DNA of 64,000 bases from UBA6898 sp964463135 (GCA_964463135.1 CAYXBA010000001.1:62001-126000), one strand, 5' to 3'; shown: positions 23,601-32,751, counted from the first letter of the stretch. Program-made: numbers and translations. The notes: generated by a model from the letters alone, not told the origin.

Positions 23601-24202
23601 GGGAGCTCCATGATGACCTGACCCAGCGGCTGGCAGTGCTCGCGATCGAGGCCGGCAAGCTGGAACTGGACCTGCACAGCATGTCCGGAAACGGCAATGA
23701 GAATGCCCGGACAGTCGCGCATATCAAGGACCAGCTCATCAAGGTGTCTGAAGATGTGCATGTGATCTCGCGCCAGCTCCATCCGACCATCCTTGATGAT
23801 CTGGGGCTTGTCCGTGCCATAGAATCGGAATGCTCGGCGGTCATGCGGAGACATCCTCTTGTGATCATCTTCAGAAAAGAGGATCTGCCTGATGAGATCC
23901 CCAACGACACGGCCCTCTGCATCTATCGTGTCATCCAGGAAGGACTGAAGAACATCACTTCCCATTCAGGGGCGGAGAACTGCGAGATCTCTTTGAAGTG
24001 CAATGACAACATCCTCAGCCTGACCGTCTCGGATGACGGCATTGGCTTCGACTCCTTGGAGGTGCGGAAAATGCCGGGCCTCGGCATCTCCAGCATGCGC
24101 GAACGGGTGCAGCTCATCCAGGGTGAATTTGCGGTACTTTCTGAACCTGAAGGGGGCACGGTGATCACGGTGAGACTGCCGCTTGCTGGAGGGTCCGCAT
24201 GA
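20624..24202 (+). CDS. Soluble sensor histidine kinase, GAF + six PAS + HisKA_3/HATPase
   Basis: 1192 aa with no membrane segment, so cytoplasmic. A Lys/Arg-rich N-terminus (1-45) is followed by a GAF domain (about 50-215) and six PAS domains, each closing with a DITE-R type motif. The NarX/DegS-type kinase core has the phosphorylated His996 in ELHDDLTQRL and an HATPase with SDDGIGFDS and PGLGISSMRERV. PAS5 has C764-x10-C775-x2-C778 (ELCYRALHNSDSVCEWC), which may hold a metal or cluster or act as a redox switch. Several PAS domains probably integrate redox or small-molecule cues. It overlaps the response regulator gene by ATGA, forming one two-component system. Signal unknown. Confidence 0.92.
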   Translation: MNKSVVTKGHKKKSRSRVNTSLPSPPGNAERNKLKRSKKDPGERLQFEKLLAVVSTRFINIPIEQLDAEIRDVQQQICEALKLDISTLWQFSPEFPANLFLTHYYVHPDFPVELPENMDASESFPWSLDMMIKKEPVIISRITNAPPAAARDLELWQYYGVKSALTFPLFVGSGAVFGALGFNTLKKERKWPEKMISNLQLVAQIFANALNRKFIEEKLRKSETRLQDLIFSMADWVWEVDAKGVYTYSSSKGEELFGNVIGKTPFDLMPQEEAERVGALFAGLAANKAPIRDLENWNITKDGQRICLLTSGVPILDEAGNLKGYRGVDKDITERKRSVEVLRENKDRLRGVLESTADGILGVDRNGRVIIQNSRFIEMWRIPGELQNDVEDNTLLAHVTDQLADPEAFLAKVSALYDSEAEDMDEIHFKDGRIFERYSRPIMIQGQAMGRVWSFRDITERRRMKELSRSQRILMEAVFDSVPGLLYLYSEHGKLVRWNKQYEHLTGYTQEELYGFAIENWFDEEDRATLEREFSKVFTEGRAQAEMKVTYKNGNKVPYFLTGVKVIIDGAPHLVGIGIDITERRIMEQRLQASEERFREFFQNTPDYCYIISSEGTILDINSAALRMLGYEREELLGKPVSMIYAPDSRAKMNGLFDRWKTSGQIRNEEMVIITRKGEKRIVLLNVGAVRDKDGSVIHSTSVQTDITEFRQIEVARLENMARYQAVVEAFDGFLYICSPDYRVEFMNQRLIERTGRNAVGELCYRALHNSDSVCEWCVNDKIFQGETVRWEVQSPKDHRWYYVVNTPIRHADGTMSKQAMIMDITERKLAEEALYKSEEQILALVENTSDMIWSVDSKTFGLLTFNSALRDYLFWGRGLEISVGMTPDQLLSPEYAAQWREFYSRALREGAFVTEYLTAEKSHVLLLSFNCLKMRGEVFGISVFGRDITERKLSEEALKESESALRSSKKDLQRLAGRLISAQEEELRRLSRELHDDLTQRLAVLAIEAGKLELDLHSMSGNGNENARTVAHIKDQLIKVSEDVHVISRQLHPTILDDLGLVRAIESECSAVMRRHPLVIIFRKEDLPDEIPNDTALCIYRVIQEGLKNITSHSGAENCEISLKCNDNILSLTVSDDGIGFDSLEVRKMPGLGISSMRERVQLIQGEFAVLSEPEGGTVITVRLPLAGGSA

Positions 24203-24864
24203 AGCGGCCGCGTGTCCTCCTTGCGGACGATCACCGGATCGTTGCCGAGGGACTCCGGAGCCTCCTGGAACCCGAGTTCGAGCTGATCGGGATCGTTGAG
24301 GACGGCCGCGCGCTGATCGCTGCGGTCGAAAAGCTGCGGCCCGATGCGATCGTGGTGGATATCTCAATGCCGCTTCTCAACGGCATTGATGCGGTCCGGA
24401 AGATCAAAAAAGTTCACGGTGAGATCAAGGTCGTGTTCCTCACGATGCACCCGGATGTGACCTATGCGGTCAGCGCGTTTGAGGCAGGGGCCTCGGGATA
24501 TGTCCTGAAACATTCGGCCCCGGCAGAACTGGTGACCGCTATTCGCAGCGCCTTGCGGGGAAAGACCTTTGTGACGCCCATCCTGGCCGAAGAAATCATG
24601 CAGCATCCAGGCGCAAATGTCAGCCGGCGGGACGAGTCGACCAGTCTCACCGAACGCCAGCGGGAGATCCTGCAGCTGCTCGCTGAAGGGAGATCGGCAA
24701 AGGAGATCGCCGCCATCCTCAGGATATCAGCGAGGACCGTAGAGTTCCACAAATACCGGATCATGGATAACCTTGGACTGAAGACGTCTGCTGATCTGAT
24801 CCAATATGCGATCAAACACAGGATCGTGACCCGGTCGATCATTCCGCCGGCAACCCCGGAGTAA
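24199..24864 (+). CDS. NarL/FixJ-type response regulator
   Basis: 221 aa. REC domain (1-120) with acidic pocket LLADDHR, phosphorylation site D54 (IVVDISMPLL), Thr in FLTMHP and Lys in GYVLKHSAP. A LuxR-type helix-turn-helix follows at about 150-210 (LTERQREILQLLAEGRSAKE, ISARTVEFHKYRIMDNLGLK). It is translated by coupling to the kinase through a 4-bp overlap. The palindrome at 24932-24949 begins 68 bp after its stop, before the efflux operon, and is shared with two other promoters, so this regulator is the first candidate to bind it. That link is positional inference only. Confidence 0.95.
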   Translation: MKRPRVLLADDHRIVAEGLRSLLEPEFELIGIVEDGRALIAAVEKLRPDAIVVDISMPLLNGIDAVRKIKKVHGEIKVVFLTMHPDVTYAVSAFEAGASGYVLKHSAPAELVTAIRSALRGKTFVTPILAEEIMQHPGANVSRRDESTSLTERQREILQLLAEGRSAKEIAAILRISARTVEFHKYRIMDNLGLKTSADLIQYAIKHRIVTRSIIPPATPE

Positions 24865-24931
24865 AAAAACCGCTTTTGGCGCTGCAGTCCTTGCTGCCGG
24901 CCTCTATCTGAAACAGCTGTCATACCCTCCC

Positions 24932-24977
24932 ACTAGTAAAATTACGAGTAGACATGCCTGCACCACCATAATACTAT
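24932..24977 (+). promoter_or_regulatory. Shared palindrome site 1 and -10, efflux operon promoter
   Basis: ACTAGTAA-AA-TTACGAGT (24932-24949) is an inverted repeat with one mismatch per arm. A -10-like TACTAT begins at 24972, 24 bp after the end of the 16-bp core. The palindrome centre would be near -43, the position of an activator touching RNA polymerase at a promoter lacking a -35. The same core and spacing recur at 34409 and 44644. Confidence 0.7.
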
Positions 24978-25053
24978 TTTATGGGAGAGGTTGTTTCTTG
25001 TCCCTTTGCCGGTCAAATACATCAACTGCTATACAGGAATTTAGGAGGTCACC

Positions 25054-26289
25054 ATGACGAGCAGCAAAAGATCACCTTTGTTTTCATTCCGCACCCTGTT
25101 TTTTCACTTCTTTCTCATGATACTTATTGCTGCTTCAGTCGGCTGCAAAAAGGAGGCGCCCACGGCCACTCCTCCCACCGTCGAGGTGGTGACTGTTGTC
25201 CAAAAAGATGTGCCGATCTACAAAGAGTGGGTTGGAGCTCTTGACGGGTTCGTTAACGCTGTCATTCGCGCCCAGGTGACCGGTTACCTCGTCAAGCAGA
25301 ACTACAAGGAAGGGGATCTGGTCAAAAAGGGACAGATACTCTTTGAAATAGACCCCCGCACATTCCAGGCTGCGCTTGACCAGGCCAAAGGCCAGCTGGC
25401 AGCACAGCAGGCGCGTTGGGACACTGCAAAGGCGAACCTCAAACGCATTAAGCCCCTCGCAGAACAGAATGCCGTGAGCCAGAAGGACCTGGACGATGCT
25501 ACCGGCACTGAGCAGGCTGCCCACGCTGCGGTGATTGCTGCCCAGGCAGTGGTTGACAAGGCAAGTCTTGACCTCGGCTTCACCAGGATCACTTCGCCTG
25601 TTGATGGCATTGCCGGAATCGCCAAGGCCCAGCTCGGTAATCTGGTAGGTCCGAACATGCAGGCCGAGCTCACCTCTGTTTCTACCGTGAACCCCATCAA
25701 GGCGTATATCAATGTCAGCGAGCAGGAATACCTCTCGGTAAACGCCTCCGGGAGGAGTGCGGCCAATATCCCCCTTGAACTGATCCTGGCAGACGGCAGC
25801 GTCTATCCCCATAAAGGGAAGATGGTCCTGGCGGACCGGCAGATCGATCCGACCACCGGCACCCTGAAGGTGGGCTCGGTCTTCGACAATCCCGGTAACA
25901 GGCTCCGCCCCGGCGGGTACGGCCAGGTGCGGGCGATCATGTCAATCAAGAAGGGAGCGCTTCTCATTCCCCAGAGATCTGTCACCGATATGCAGGGCAA
26001 ATACCTGATCGCGGTGGTCGGGGCCGATAACAAGGTCGCTATCCGTCCGGTAAAGGTGGCAGAAAGGATCGGCTCGGACTGGATCATTGAGGACGGTCTG
26101 AAGCCGGGCGAGAAGGTGGTTGTCGAGGGAACACAGAAGGTCAAACCAGATATGGTGGTCACCCAGAAGCCTTTCGATCCGGATGCAGCTGCCAAGGCAG
26201 CTGCCGCAAAAGCAGCGGCGCCGGCCAAGGGAGCAGACGCCAAGCCTGAGGGGAAACAGGCTGCTCCAGCTTCGGCAGAGAAGAGGTAG
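25054..26289 (+). CDS. RND efflux periplasmic adaptor (AcrA/MexA family lipoprotein)
   Basis: 411 aa membrane-fusion protein bridging the inner-membrane pump and outer-membrane channel. N-terminal signal with lipobox ASVGC (lipidated Cys near residue 30). Barrel-sandwich halves (RAQVTGYLVKQNYKEGDLVK; SPVDGIAGIAKAQLGNLVGP) flank an alpha-hairpin (about 100-180). Beta-barrel and membrane-proximal domains follow. The last 40 residues are Ala/Lys/Pro-rich low complexity, not part of the fold. TAGGAGGTC precedes ATG. First gene of a three-gene operon. Substrate is not predictable from sequence. Confidence 0.93.
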   Translation: MTSSKRSPLFSFRTLFFHFFLMILIAASVGCKKEAPTATPPTVEVVTVVQKDVPIYKEWVGALDGFVNAVIRAQVTGYLVKQNYKEGDLVKKGQILFEIDPRTFQAALDQAKGQLAAQQARWDTAKANLKRIKPLAEQNAVSQKDLDDATGTEQAAHAAVIAAQAVVDKASLDLGFTRITSPVDGIAGIAKAQLGNLVGPNMQAELTSVSTVNPIKAYINVSEQEYLSVNASGRSAANIPLELILADGSVYPHKGKMVLADRQIDPTTGTLKVGSVFDNPGNRLRPGGYGQVRAIMSIKKGALLIPQRSVTDMQGKYLIAVVGADNKVAIRPVKVAERIGSDWIIEDGLKPGEKVVVEGTQKVKPDMVVTQKPFDPDAAAKAAAAKAAAPAKGADAKPEGKQAAPASAEKR

Positions 26290-26294
26290 CCATT

Positions 26295-29200
26295 ATGTCA
26301 AAGTTCTTCATCAACCGTCCCATTGTGGCCATGGTCATCTCGATCTTCATGGTCATTCTCGGCGCTGTGGCCATGTCGGGACTTCCCATTGCCCAGTTCC
26401 CCAACATTGTCCCTCCGGCGATCCAGGTTAATGCTGTGTACACCGGCGCCGATGCCGTTACCGTGGAGCAGTCGGTAGCCACCCCGATCGAACAGCAGAT
26501 GTCCGGTGTTGATAACCTGGACTATATGTATTCCGTAAACGCCAACGACGGGTCAATGACCCTGTACAACTACTTCGAACTGGGTACCAACGCCAACACC
26601 GACCAGATCCTCTCCCAGATGCGCCAGAACCAGGCGTCATCGCAGCTGCCGGCCGATGTCAACAACTACGGTGTTACGGTGGCGAAGTCGACCTCGGCGC
26701 CGATGATCATGTTCGCCCTCTCCTCTCCCAAGGGCACCTACGACAATGTCTTCCTGGCAAACTACTCGTACATCAACATCAACGACCAGATGACCCGTAT
26801 CAAGGGCATTGCCAGCGTCTCGGTCTTCGGCGCCGGCCAGTACGCCTTGCGCATCTGGGTCCGGCCTGACCAGCTCGCCAAGCTCAACATCACCATCCCG
26901 GAGATCATGAACGCGGTCAAGGCCCAGAATACCGTTAACCCGGCCGGACAGGTAGGGAGCCAGCCGGTGCCGAAAGGGCAGGAGTTCACGTACACGGTTC
27001 GCGCTCAGGGGCGCCTGCAGAGCGAGGCAGAGTTCGGCAACATTGTCCTGCGTGCCAATCCGGATGGTTCGATCGTGCGGGTGAAGGACGTTGCCCGCAT
27101 TGAGCTTGGAGCACAGAACTACAAACAGGAAGGACGCCTCAACGGTAAACCCTGTGCCCTGGTCGCCCTGTATCAGATGCCGGGGACCAACGCCCTGGAA
27201 TCGGCCAACGCCGCCAAGAAAATGATGGAGGAACTGAAGAAGAGCTTCCCGCCTGACCTGGAGTACACGGTGGCGCTGGACACTACGCTCGCGGTCACCG
27301 AGGGTATCAACGAGATCAAGCATACCTTTTTCGAGGCTCTGATACTGGTCATCCTGGTGGTTTTCATCTTCCTCCAGGGATGGCGGGCCACCCTGATCCC
27401 GCTTCTGGCAGTGCCTGTGTCACTGGTGGGGACCTTTGCGCTCTTCCCGCTGCTCGGTTTCTCCATAAACACCCTCTCCCTCTTCGGCATGGTCCTTGCC
27501 ATCGGCCTTGTTGTCGATGACGCCATTGTCGTGGTGGAGGCGGTGGAGCACCATATCGAACATAGCGGCCTGTCGCCCAAGGATGCGGCCTTCAGGGCCA
27601 TGGAGGAGGTCTCCGGCCCGGTCGTCGCCATCGCCATCATCCTGGCGGCTGTCTTCGTGCCGACCGCCTTCATCCCCGGCATCACCGGCCAGCTGTACCA
27701 GCAGTTCGCCGTGACCATCGCCGTCTCGGTCATCATCTCGGCCTTCAACGCCCTCACCCTTTCTCCGGCGCTTTGTGCACTGCTGCTCAAGCCGAAGAAG
27801 AGAGGGACCGGCCTGCTGCAGAAGTTCTATGACTGGTTCAACCGGTTTTTCGGCCGCGCCACTGACGGTTACGTCAGCGTCTGCGGCGCTGCAATCAGAA
27901 AAAGCAAAATGAGTCTGCTCCTGCTGCTCGGGGTGACCGTCCTTGCCGGGGTAGCGGGCAAGAGCATTCCAACCGGCTTCCTCCCTGACGAGGACCAGGG
28001 GTTCATCTTCGCCGCTATCCAGCTCCCCAACTCCGCTTCGCTGCAGCGGACAAGTGAAGTTGCGCGTCAGGCCGAAGATATCATCATGAAAACCCCGGGC
28101 GTTCAGTACTGTTCGACGATCCTCGGGTACAGTATGCTGAGCCAGGTCAGTAATACGTACAGCGCCTTTTTCTTCATCTCCCTGAAAGAGTGGAAGGAGC
28201 GGAAGGCCCCTGAGGAACAGTACGAGGCGATCAAGGCCTCCCTGACGAAAAAGATGGGTGGGCTTCCGGGTGCCATGGGCTTCCCGTTCCCGCCACCGGC
28301 CATCATGGGTATCGGCACCTCAGGCGGGGCCACGTTCATGCTCCAGGACAGGTCCGGCAAGGACGTCGCGTTCCTGGCAGAGAACACGCAGAAATTCATC
28401 GAAGCGGCCAAAAAAAGGCCTGAGCTGGCCCGGGTAACCACCACCTTCCTCCCCAACGTACCGCAGTTGTTCGTGGATGTGGACCGGGACAAGGTGCTGA
28501 AGCAGGGAGTTGAGATCAGCGACGTGTACAAGGTCCTGCAGAGCTTTATGGGGAGCGGTTTCATCAACTATTTCAACAAATTCGGCCGCCAGTGGCAGAC
28601 ATACGTCCAGGCCGAAGGTGAGTACCGGACCAATATCGAGAATATCGGCCAGTTCTATGTGCGCAACAAAGACGGGCAGTCAGTGCCCCTCTCGGCGCTG
28701 ACCTCTGTTCGCAACATATCCGGACCGGAATTCACCATGCGTTTCAACCTCTACCGCTCTGCCCAGATCAACGCCACAGCGGCCCCCGGCTTCAGTTCTG
28801 CCCAGGCCATGAAGGCGCTGGAAGAGACCTTCAGCCAGACCATGCCGCGTGAGATGGGATACGACTACAGCGGCATGTCTTTCCAGGAGAAGAAGGCCCA
28901 GAAGGGTGTCTCGCCGGCAGTGATCTTTGCCTTCTCGTTCCTCTGCGTATTTCTGATCCTGGCTGCCCAGTACGAGAGCTGGTCTCTGCCGTTCTCGGTC
29001 CTTCTGGGAACGCCGGTGGCTGTGGCCGGGGCCTTTGTCGGCCTGATCTTCGGAAAATTCGAGAACAACATCTACGCCCAGATCGGTCTGGTCATGCTGA
29101 TCGGTTTGGCTGCCAAGAATGCCATCCTTATCGTCGAATTCGCCAAGATGGAGTATGAGAAGGGGAAACCTCTCATGGAGGCCACCCTTGAAGGTGCCAA

Positions 29201-29477
29201 GTTGCGGTTACGGCCGATCCTGATGACCTCCTTTGCCTTCATTCTCGGCTGCGTGCCGCTGGCCATAGCCAGCGGGGCCGGTTCCATCTCCCGGCAGGTC
29301 ATGGGGTACACCGTCATCTTCGGGATGCTGGCCGCCTCTTTTATTGCCATCTTCCTGATCCCGGTAACCTATTACGTGGTGGAAAAGATCACCCACAAGG
29401 GCAACACCGGGGCCAATCCTCCGGCAGGCGAGACGCCAGGACCGACCACAGGCGCAGAAGGAGGTCACCATGCGTAA
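26295..29477 (+). CDS. RND inner-membrane multidrug transporter (HAE1, AcrB/MexB type)
   Basis: 1060 aa proton-driven trimeric pump with 12 membrane helices and two large periplasmic loops. Hallmarks: N-terminal FFINRPIVAMVISIFMV; proton-relay aspartates in TM4 (GLVVDDAIVVVEAVEHH); TM10 lysine (GLAAKNAILIVEFAKM). HAE1 rather than heavy-metal type, as the periplasmic loops and GYSML region match multidrug pumps. It starts 5 bp after the adaptor and overlaps the outer-membrane factor by 8 bp, so the full tripartite system is one operon, probably activated through the palindrome at 24932. Complete, no disruption. Confidence 0.96.
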   Translation: MSKFFINRPIVAMVISIFMVILGAVAMSGLPIAQFPNIVPPAIQVNAVYTGADAVTVEQSVATPIEQQMSGVDNLDYMYSVNANDGSMTLYNYFELGTNANTDQILSQMRQNQASSQLPADVNNYGVTVAKSTSAPMIMFALSSPKGTYDNVFLANYSYININDQMTRIKGIASVSVFGAGQYALRIWVRPDQLAKLNITIPEIMNAVKAQNTVNPAGQVGSQPVPKGQEFTYTVRAQGRLQSEAEFGNIVLRANPDGSIVRVKDVARIELGAQNYKQEGRLNGKPCALVALYQMPGTNALESANAAKKMMEELKKSFPPDLEYTVALDTTLAVTEGINEIKHTFFEALILVILVVFIFLQGWRATLIPLLAVPVSLVGTFALFPLLGFSINTLSLFGMVLAIGLVVDDAIVVVEAVEHHIEHSGLSPKDAAFRAMEEVSGPVVAIAIILAAVFVPTAFIPGITGQLYQQFAVTIAVSVIISAFNALTLSPALCALLLKPKKRGTGLLQKFYDWFNRFFGRATDGYVSVCGAAIRKSKMSLLLLLGVTVLAGVAGKSIPTGFLPDEDQGFIFAAIQLPNSASLQRTSEVARQAEDIIMKTPGVQYCSTILGYSMLSQVSNTYSAFFFISLKEWKERKAPEEQYEAIKASLTKKMGGLPGAMGFPFPPPAIMGIGTSGGATFMLQDRSGKDVAFLAENTQKFIEAAKKRPELARVTTTFLPNVPQLFVDVDRDKVLKQGVEISDVYKVLQSFMGSGFINYFNKFGRQWQTYVQAEGEYRTNIENIGQFYVRNKDGQSVPLSALTSVRNISGPEFTMRFNLYRSAQINATAAPGFSSAQAMKALEETFSQTMPREMGYDYSGMSFQEKKAQKGVSPAVIFAFSFLCVFLILAAQYESWSLPFSVLLGTPVAVAGAFVGLIFGKFENNIYAQIGLVMLIGLAAKNAILIVEFAKMEYEKGKPLMEATLEGAKLRLRPILMTSFAFILGCVPLAIASGAGSISRQVMGYTVIFGMLAASFIAIFLIPVTYYVVEKITHKGNTGANPPAGETPGPTTGAEGGHHA

Positions 29478-30939
29478 AATCTTTCTTCTGACACTCTTCA
29501 CGGTCACCGCTGTTCTTACCGGCTGTATGATGGGTCCGAACTATCAGCGGCCGGAGATCGAGACACCGCAGACATGGCGTTTTGAGGAGAAAGAAGCAAA
29601 AGAGCTTGCCAACACCGCATGGTGGGAGCAGTTCAACGATCAGGTCCTCAACGGACTGATACAGGCCGCGCTCAAAGAGAACAAGGATGTAAAGATCGCG
29701 GCTGCACGGGTTGAACAGTTCATCGGCCAGTACGGCACCACCCGTGCTGCGCTCTTTCCTCAGATAGGCGTATCCGGGGCCTATGGCAGACAGCGGGTGA
29801 GCGAAATGACCGGTTTGACCCCTCTTGAAAATTCTGGGATCAACCCTCATTTCAACAGCTCAGAGCTGTTCCTTAACGCTGCCTGGGAGATCGATATATG
29901 GGGAAAACTGCGGCGCGCAACAGAGGCTGCACGTGCAAATATCCTCAGCTCCGAGGAGGCAAGAAAAACGGTAATCCTTACCCTTGTCACCTCAGTGGCG
30001 AATTCCTATGTGAACCTGCGCGATCTGGACAGACAGCTCGAGATCTCGAACTCGACCGTGAAGGCGCGTGAGGATTCATACAAGCTCTTCAAGCTCCGCT
30101 TTGAAGGCGGCCTCATATCCCAGCTTGAGCTGAACCAGGTCAAATCGGAATATGAGCAGGCATTAGCGACCATCCCCGCCTATGAAAAGGCGATTGCGCA
30201 GCAGGAGAACGCGCTCAGTGTCCTCATCGGAAAAAATCCGGGACCGGTCACGCGCGGCAAGAGCATCGACGAGCTTGCCTATCCGTCGGCGCCTGCAGGC
30301 ATGCCTTCGGCCCTTCTGGCGAACCGGCCGGATATCCGGCAGGCTGAGCAGGACCTGATAGCTGCCAATGCCAACATCGGTGTGGCAAAGGCACTCTACT
30401 TCCCGAGCATCTCTCTTACCGGTCTGCTCGGCTGGGCAAGTAATGATCTTTCAGACCTTTTCAAGGGGCCGGCAAAGGCCTGGAGCTGGGCAGCTCCTGT
30501 TACCATGCCCATATTTACTGCCGGCGCCATAGCCGGCCAGGTGCAGGCAGCCGAGGCAGTGCAGCAGCAGGCGCTGTTCCGGTACCAGCAGTCCATTCAG
30601 AACGGCTTCCGGGAGGCGGAAGATTCCCTTGTTGATCAGAAACGGACAAGAGAACAGCTCGATATTCAGAAGCTGCAGGTTGGATCGCTGGCCACATATG
30701 CCCGCATAGCCCGTCTGCGGTATGAGAACGGGTACACGAGCTACATAGAGGTGCTTGATGCCGAGAGGAGCCTCTTTAATGCACAGCTTTCTTATGCCCA
30801 GACACAGGGCCTGCTTTTCCAGTCCCTCGTGAATCTGTATAAGGCGATGGGCGGAGGATGGGTTGTTACTGCAGACGACCTGACAAAAGAAACCGCACAG
30901 GGCACTTCTGCGGAGGCCCAAGTCCCCCGGAAGAACTAA
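29470..30939 (+). CDS. Outer-membrane efflux factor (TolC/OprM, NodT lipoprotein family)
   Basis: 489 aa channel completing the tripartite pump. Signal with lipobox VLTGC (lipid-anchored Cys near residue 19), then MGPNYQRPEIETPQTWRF, the usual NodT-family start. Two OEP repeats with long helices (for example LRRATEAARANILSSEEARK and YARIARLRYENGYTSYIEVL) and the typical SLVNLYKAMGGGW ending. GGAGGTCACC before ATG lies inside the pump gene. A 20-bp gap leads to the channel gene, so readthrough into it is likely. Confidence 0.95.
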   Translation: MRKIFLLTLFTVTAVLTGCMMGPNYQRPEIETPQTWRFEEKEAKELANTAWWEQFNDQVLNGLIQAALKENKDVKIAAARVEQFIGQYGTTRAALFPQIGVSGAYGRQRVSEMTGLTPLENSGINPHFNSSELFLNAAWEIDIWGKLRRATEAARANILSSEEARKTVILTLVTSVANSYVNLRDLDRQLEISNSTVKAREDSYKLFKLRFEGGLISQLELNQVKSEYEQALATIPAYEKAIAQQENALSVLIGKNPGPVTRGKSIDELAYPSAPAGMPSALLANRPDIRQAEQDLIAANANIGVAKALYFPSISLTGLLGWASNDLSDLFKGPAKAWSWAAPVTMPIFTAGAIAGQVQAAEAVQQQALFRYQQSIQNGFREAEDSLVDQKRTREQLDIQKLQVGSLATYARIARLRYENGYTSYIEVLDAERSLFNAQLSYAQTQGLLFQSLVNLYKAMGGGWVVTADDLTKETAQGTSAEAQVPRKN

Positions 30940-30959
30940 TTGCATCGGCCTGACAACCG

Positions 30960-31646
30960 ATGAAGAAACAACTGACACATTTCTGGAATGAGGAGCGCAG
31001 CCTTACGGCGCTGCTCATTCTGCTGATCGTCTGGATGTTCATCATCATACCGACGACCAGGAACGGTTATGTCCTGGACCTGATCAGCACTCTCGTCTTC
31101 TCTCTCCTGCTCCTTGCAGGACTGTTCACCATGGCCCGTCACAAAATAGTTCAGTGGATCTCCGGCGGCTTTGTCATCAGTTCAATTATTGTGCGGCTGG
31201 CCCGGTTGGTCTTTGGTGTTTCGGGCCTTGCTTCCTGGGACGCCCTGCTCACGGTAATGTCTGTTGTGGGCATGGTGATCGTAGTGCTCTGGCAGGTCTA
31301 TCGTGACGGCCCGGTGACCGGCCACCGTGTCCGCGGGGCCATAGCTGCCTATCTCCTGATCGCGGTCTTCTTCGCCTTCAGTTATGCCTTCATTTCTCAT
31401 CTGGCTGCAGGCTCGTTCCAGCTGCCTGCCTGGGTATCCGAGTCAGGCCCTGAGCGTACAGAGGCATTCCTGTATTTCAGCATGGTGGCACTTACAACGG
31501 TCGGGTTTGGCGATATCACGGCGATCCATCCGTTTGCCCGTTCTCTGGTGATGCTCGAAGCACTTATCGGACAGCTCTACCCGGCGATACTGATCGCGCG
31601 GCTTGTTACTCTTGAGATCGAGACCCGGAGATCCGGGAAAGGATGA
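30960..31646 (+). CDS. Two-pore-region K+ channel-like membrane protein
   Basis: 228 aa with about six hydrophobic helices. The last pair flanks a pore loop with the K+-channel filter TTVGFGD (ALTTVGFGDITAIHP). The short cytoplasmic ends show no RCK/TrkA nucleotide-binding domain, so gating is not by NAD. The N-terminal helices (SLTALLILLIVWMFIIIP, VLDLISTLVFSLLLLAGLF) may sense voltage or simply anchor; no Arg-rich S4 is seen. It follows the efflux operon by 20 bp and precedes a Ca2+/H+ antiporter, so this segment handles ions. Selectivity for K+ is inferred from the filter. Confidence 0.82.
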   Translation: MKKQLTHFWNEERSLTALLILLIVWMFIIIPTTRNGYVLDLISTLVFSLLLLAGLFTMARHKIVQWISGGFVISSIIVRLARLVFGVSGLASWDALLTVMSVVGMVIVVLWQVYRDGPVTGHRVRGAIAAYLLIAVFFAFSYAFISHLAAGSFQLPAWVSESGPERTEAFLYFSMVALTTVGFGDITAIHPFARSLVMLEALIGQLYPAILIARLVTLEIETRRSGKG

Positions 31647-31653
31647 TACTATT

Positions 31654-32745
31654 ATGACAACGAAAGCCCGCAGTTTTCTTAAACCTTCGATGAACTGGCT
31701 TCTTGCATTTATTCCTGTCACGCTGATACTGGAACATACCATGCCGGACAGTTCTGTCCTCATCTTTCTCTCTGCTGCCTTCTCGATCGTCCCGGTTGCA
31801 AGTCTCATCGTGCAGGCCACAGAACAGATCGCTATCCGCACCGGGGACGCGATCGGCGGACTGCTCAACGCTACCTTCGGCAATGCCCCTGAGCTGATCA
31901 TCGCCTTCGTTGCCCTCAGAGCGGGCATGACCGAGATGGTGCGGGCCTCGCTGGTGGGCGCCATTATGGCCAATCTTCTTCTCGGTCTCGGCCTGGCTTT
32001 TTTCCTTGGAGGACTTCGCTTTCATACGCAGGAGTTCAATCCAAAAGCTGCAGGCATGCAGGCAAGCATGATGCTGCTGGCAGTCATCAGCCTGATGGTG
32101 CCGGGCGGATATCATACCCTCGTGACCGAGCAGACACTTCATTACGAGCGGTACCTGAACATAGGCGTTGCTGTTGTCCTCCTGGTGAGCTATGGGCTTA
32201 GCCTCCTGTTCATGATCAGGACCCATCCAGACTTTTTCATCGTTGAGAAGGGCCATGCGGGAGGGGAAGAGGAGCAGAAATGGAGTATAGGAAAGGCTGT
32301 CGGCCTTCTCGTTGCTGCATCAGTTTTGGCTGCATGGATGAGCGAGATCCTGGTCGGCGCTGTTGAAGGGGCCTCAGCAGACCTTGGCATATCCAAGACC
32401 TTCATAGGCCTTGTCGTGCTGGCGGTGGTGGGCGGGGCTGCAGAGCTCGGCTCTGCCGTCATGATGGGCCGCAAGGACCGGATGGACCTTGCCATGGGCA
32501 TCGCCATAGGCAGCAGTGTCCAGATCGCCTTATTTGTGGCACCGCTGCTGGTCCTGCTCAGCCTGTTCGCTGCGCCGCAGCCTTTCATGCTGGCCTTTAC
32601 CCGCGGAGAGCTTACCCTTGTCTTTATGAGCATCCTGATCGCCATCTTTGTCTCGAGCGGTGGAAAGACCCACTGGTTTAAGGGAGTCCAGCTCCTGACG
32701 CTCTATCTCATCTTTTCTATCCTCTTTTTCCTGATGCCGGGATAA
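31654..32745 (+). CDS. cax: Ca2+/H+ antiporter (CaxA/ChaA family)
   Basis: 363 aa with about eleven membrane helices in two inverted repeats. Cation-binding motifs are GLLNATFGNAPELIIAFVAL in the first half and VVGGAAELGSAVMMGRKDRM in the second, where the Glu residues carry Ca2+. Start ATG at 31654 is chosen because an earlier frame start lies inside the channel gene; AAAGGATG is upstream. It extrudes calcium (or sodium/potassium) against protons. Same strand and 7 bp from the channel gene, so co-transcribed. A new promoter follows before malQ. Confidence 0.9.
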   Translation: MTTKARSFLKPSMNWLLAFIPVTLILEHTMPDSSVLIFLSAAFSIVPVASLIVQATEQIAIRTGDAIGGLLNATFGNAPELIIAFVALRAGMTEMVRASLVGAIMANLLLGLGLAFFLGGLRFHTQEFNPKAAGMQASMMLLAVISLMVPGGYHTLVTEQTLHYERYLNIGVAVVLLVSYGLSLLFMIRTHPDFFIVEKGHAGGEEEQKWSIGKAVGLLVAASVLAAWMSEILVGAVEGASADLGISKTFIGLVVLAVVGGAAELGSAVMMGRKDRMDLAMGIAIGSSVQIALFVAPLLVLLSLFAAPQPFMLAFTRGELTLVFMSILIAIFVSSGGKTHWFKGVQLLTLYLIFSILFFLMPG

Positions 32746-32751
32746 GAACGA

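Noticed and set aside
24932..24949. Reading the palindrome as a standard NarL 7-2-7 site
   Set aside because: Spacing fits but the heptamers are inverted relative to TACYYMT-type sites and contain G where Y is expected, so only a positional link is claimed.
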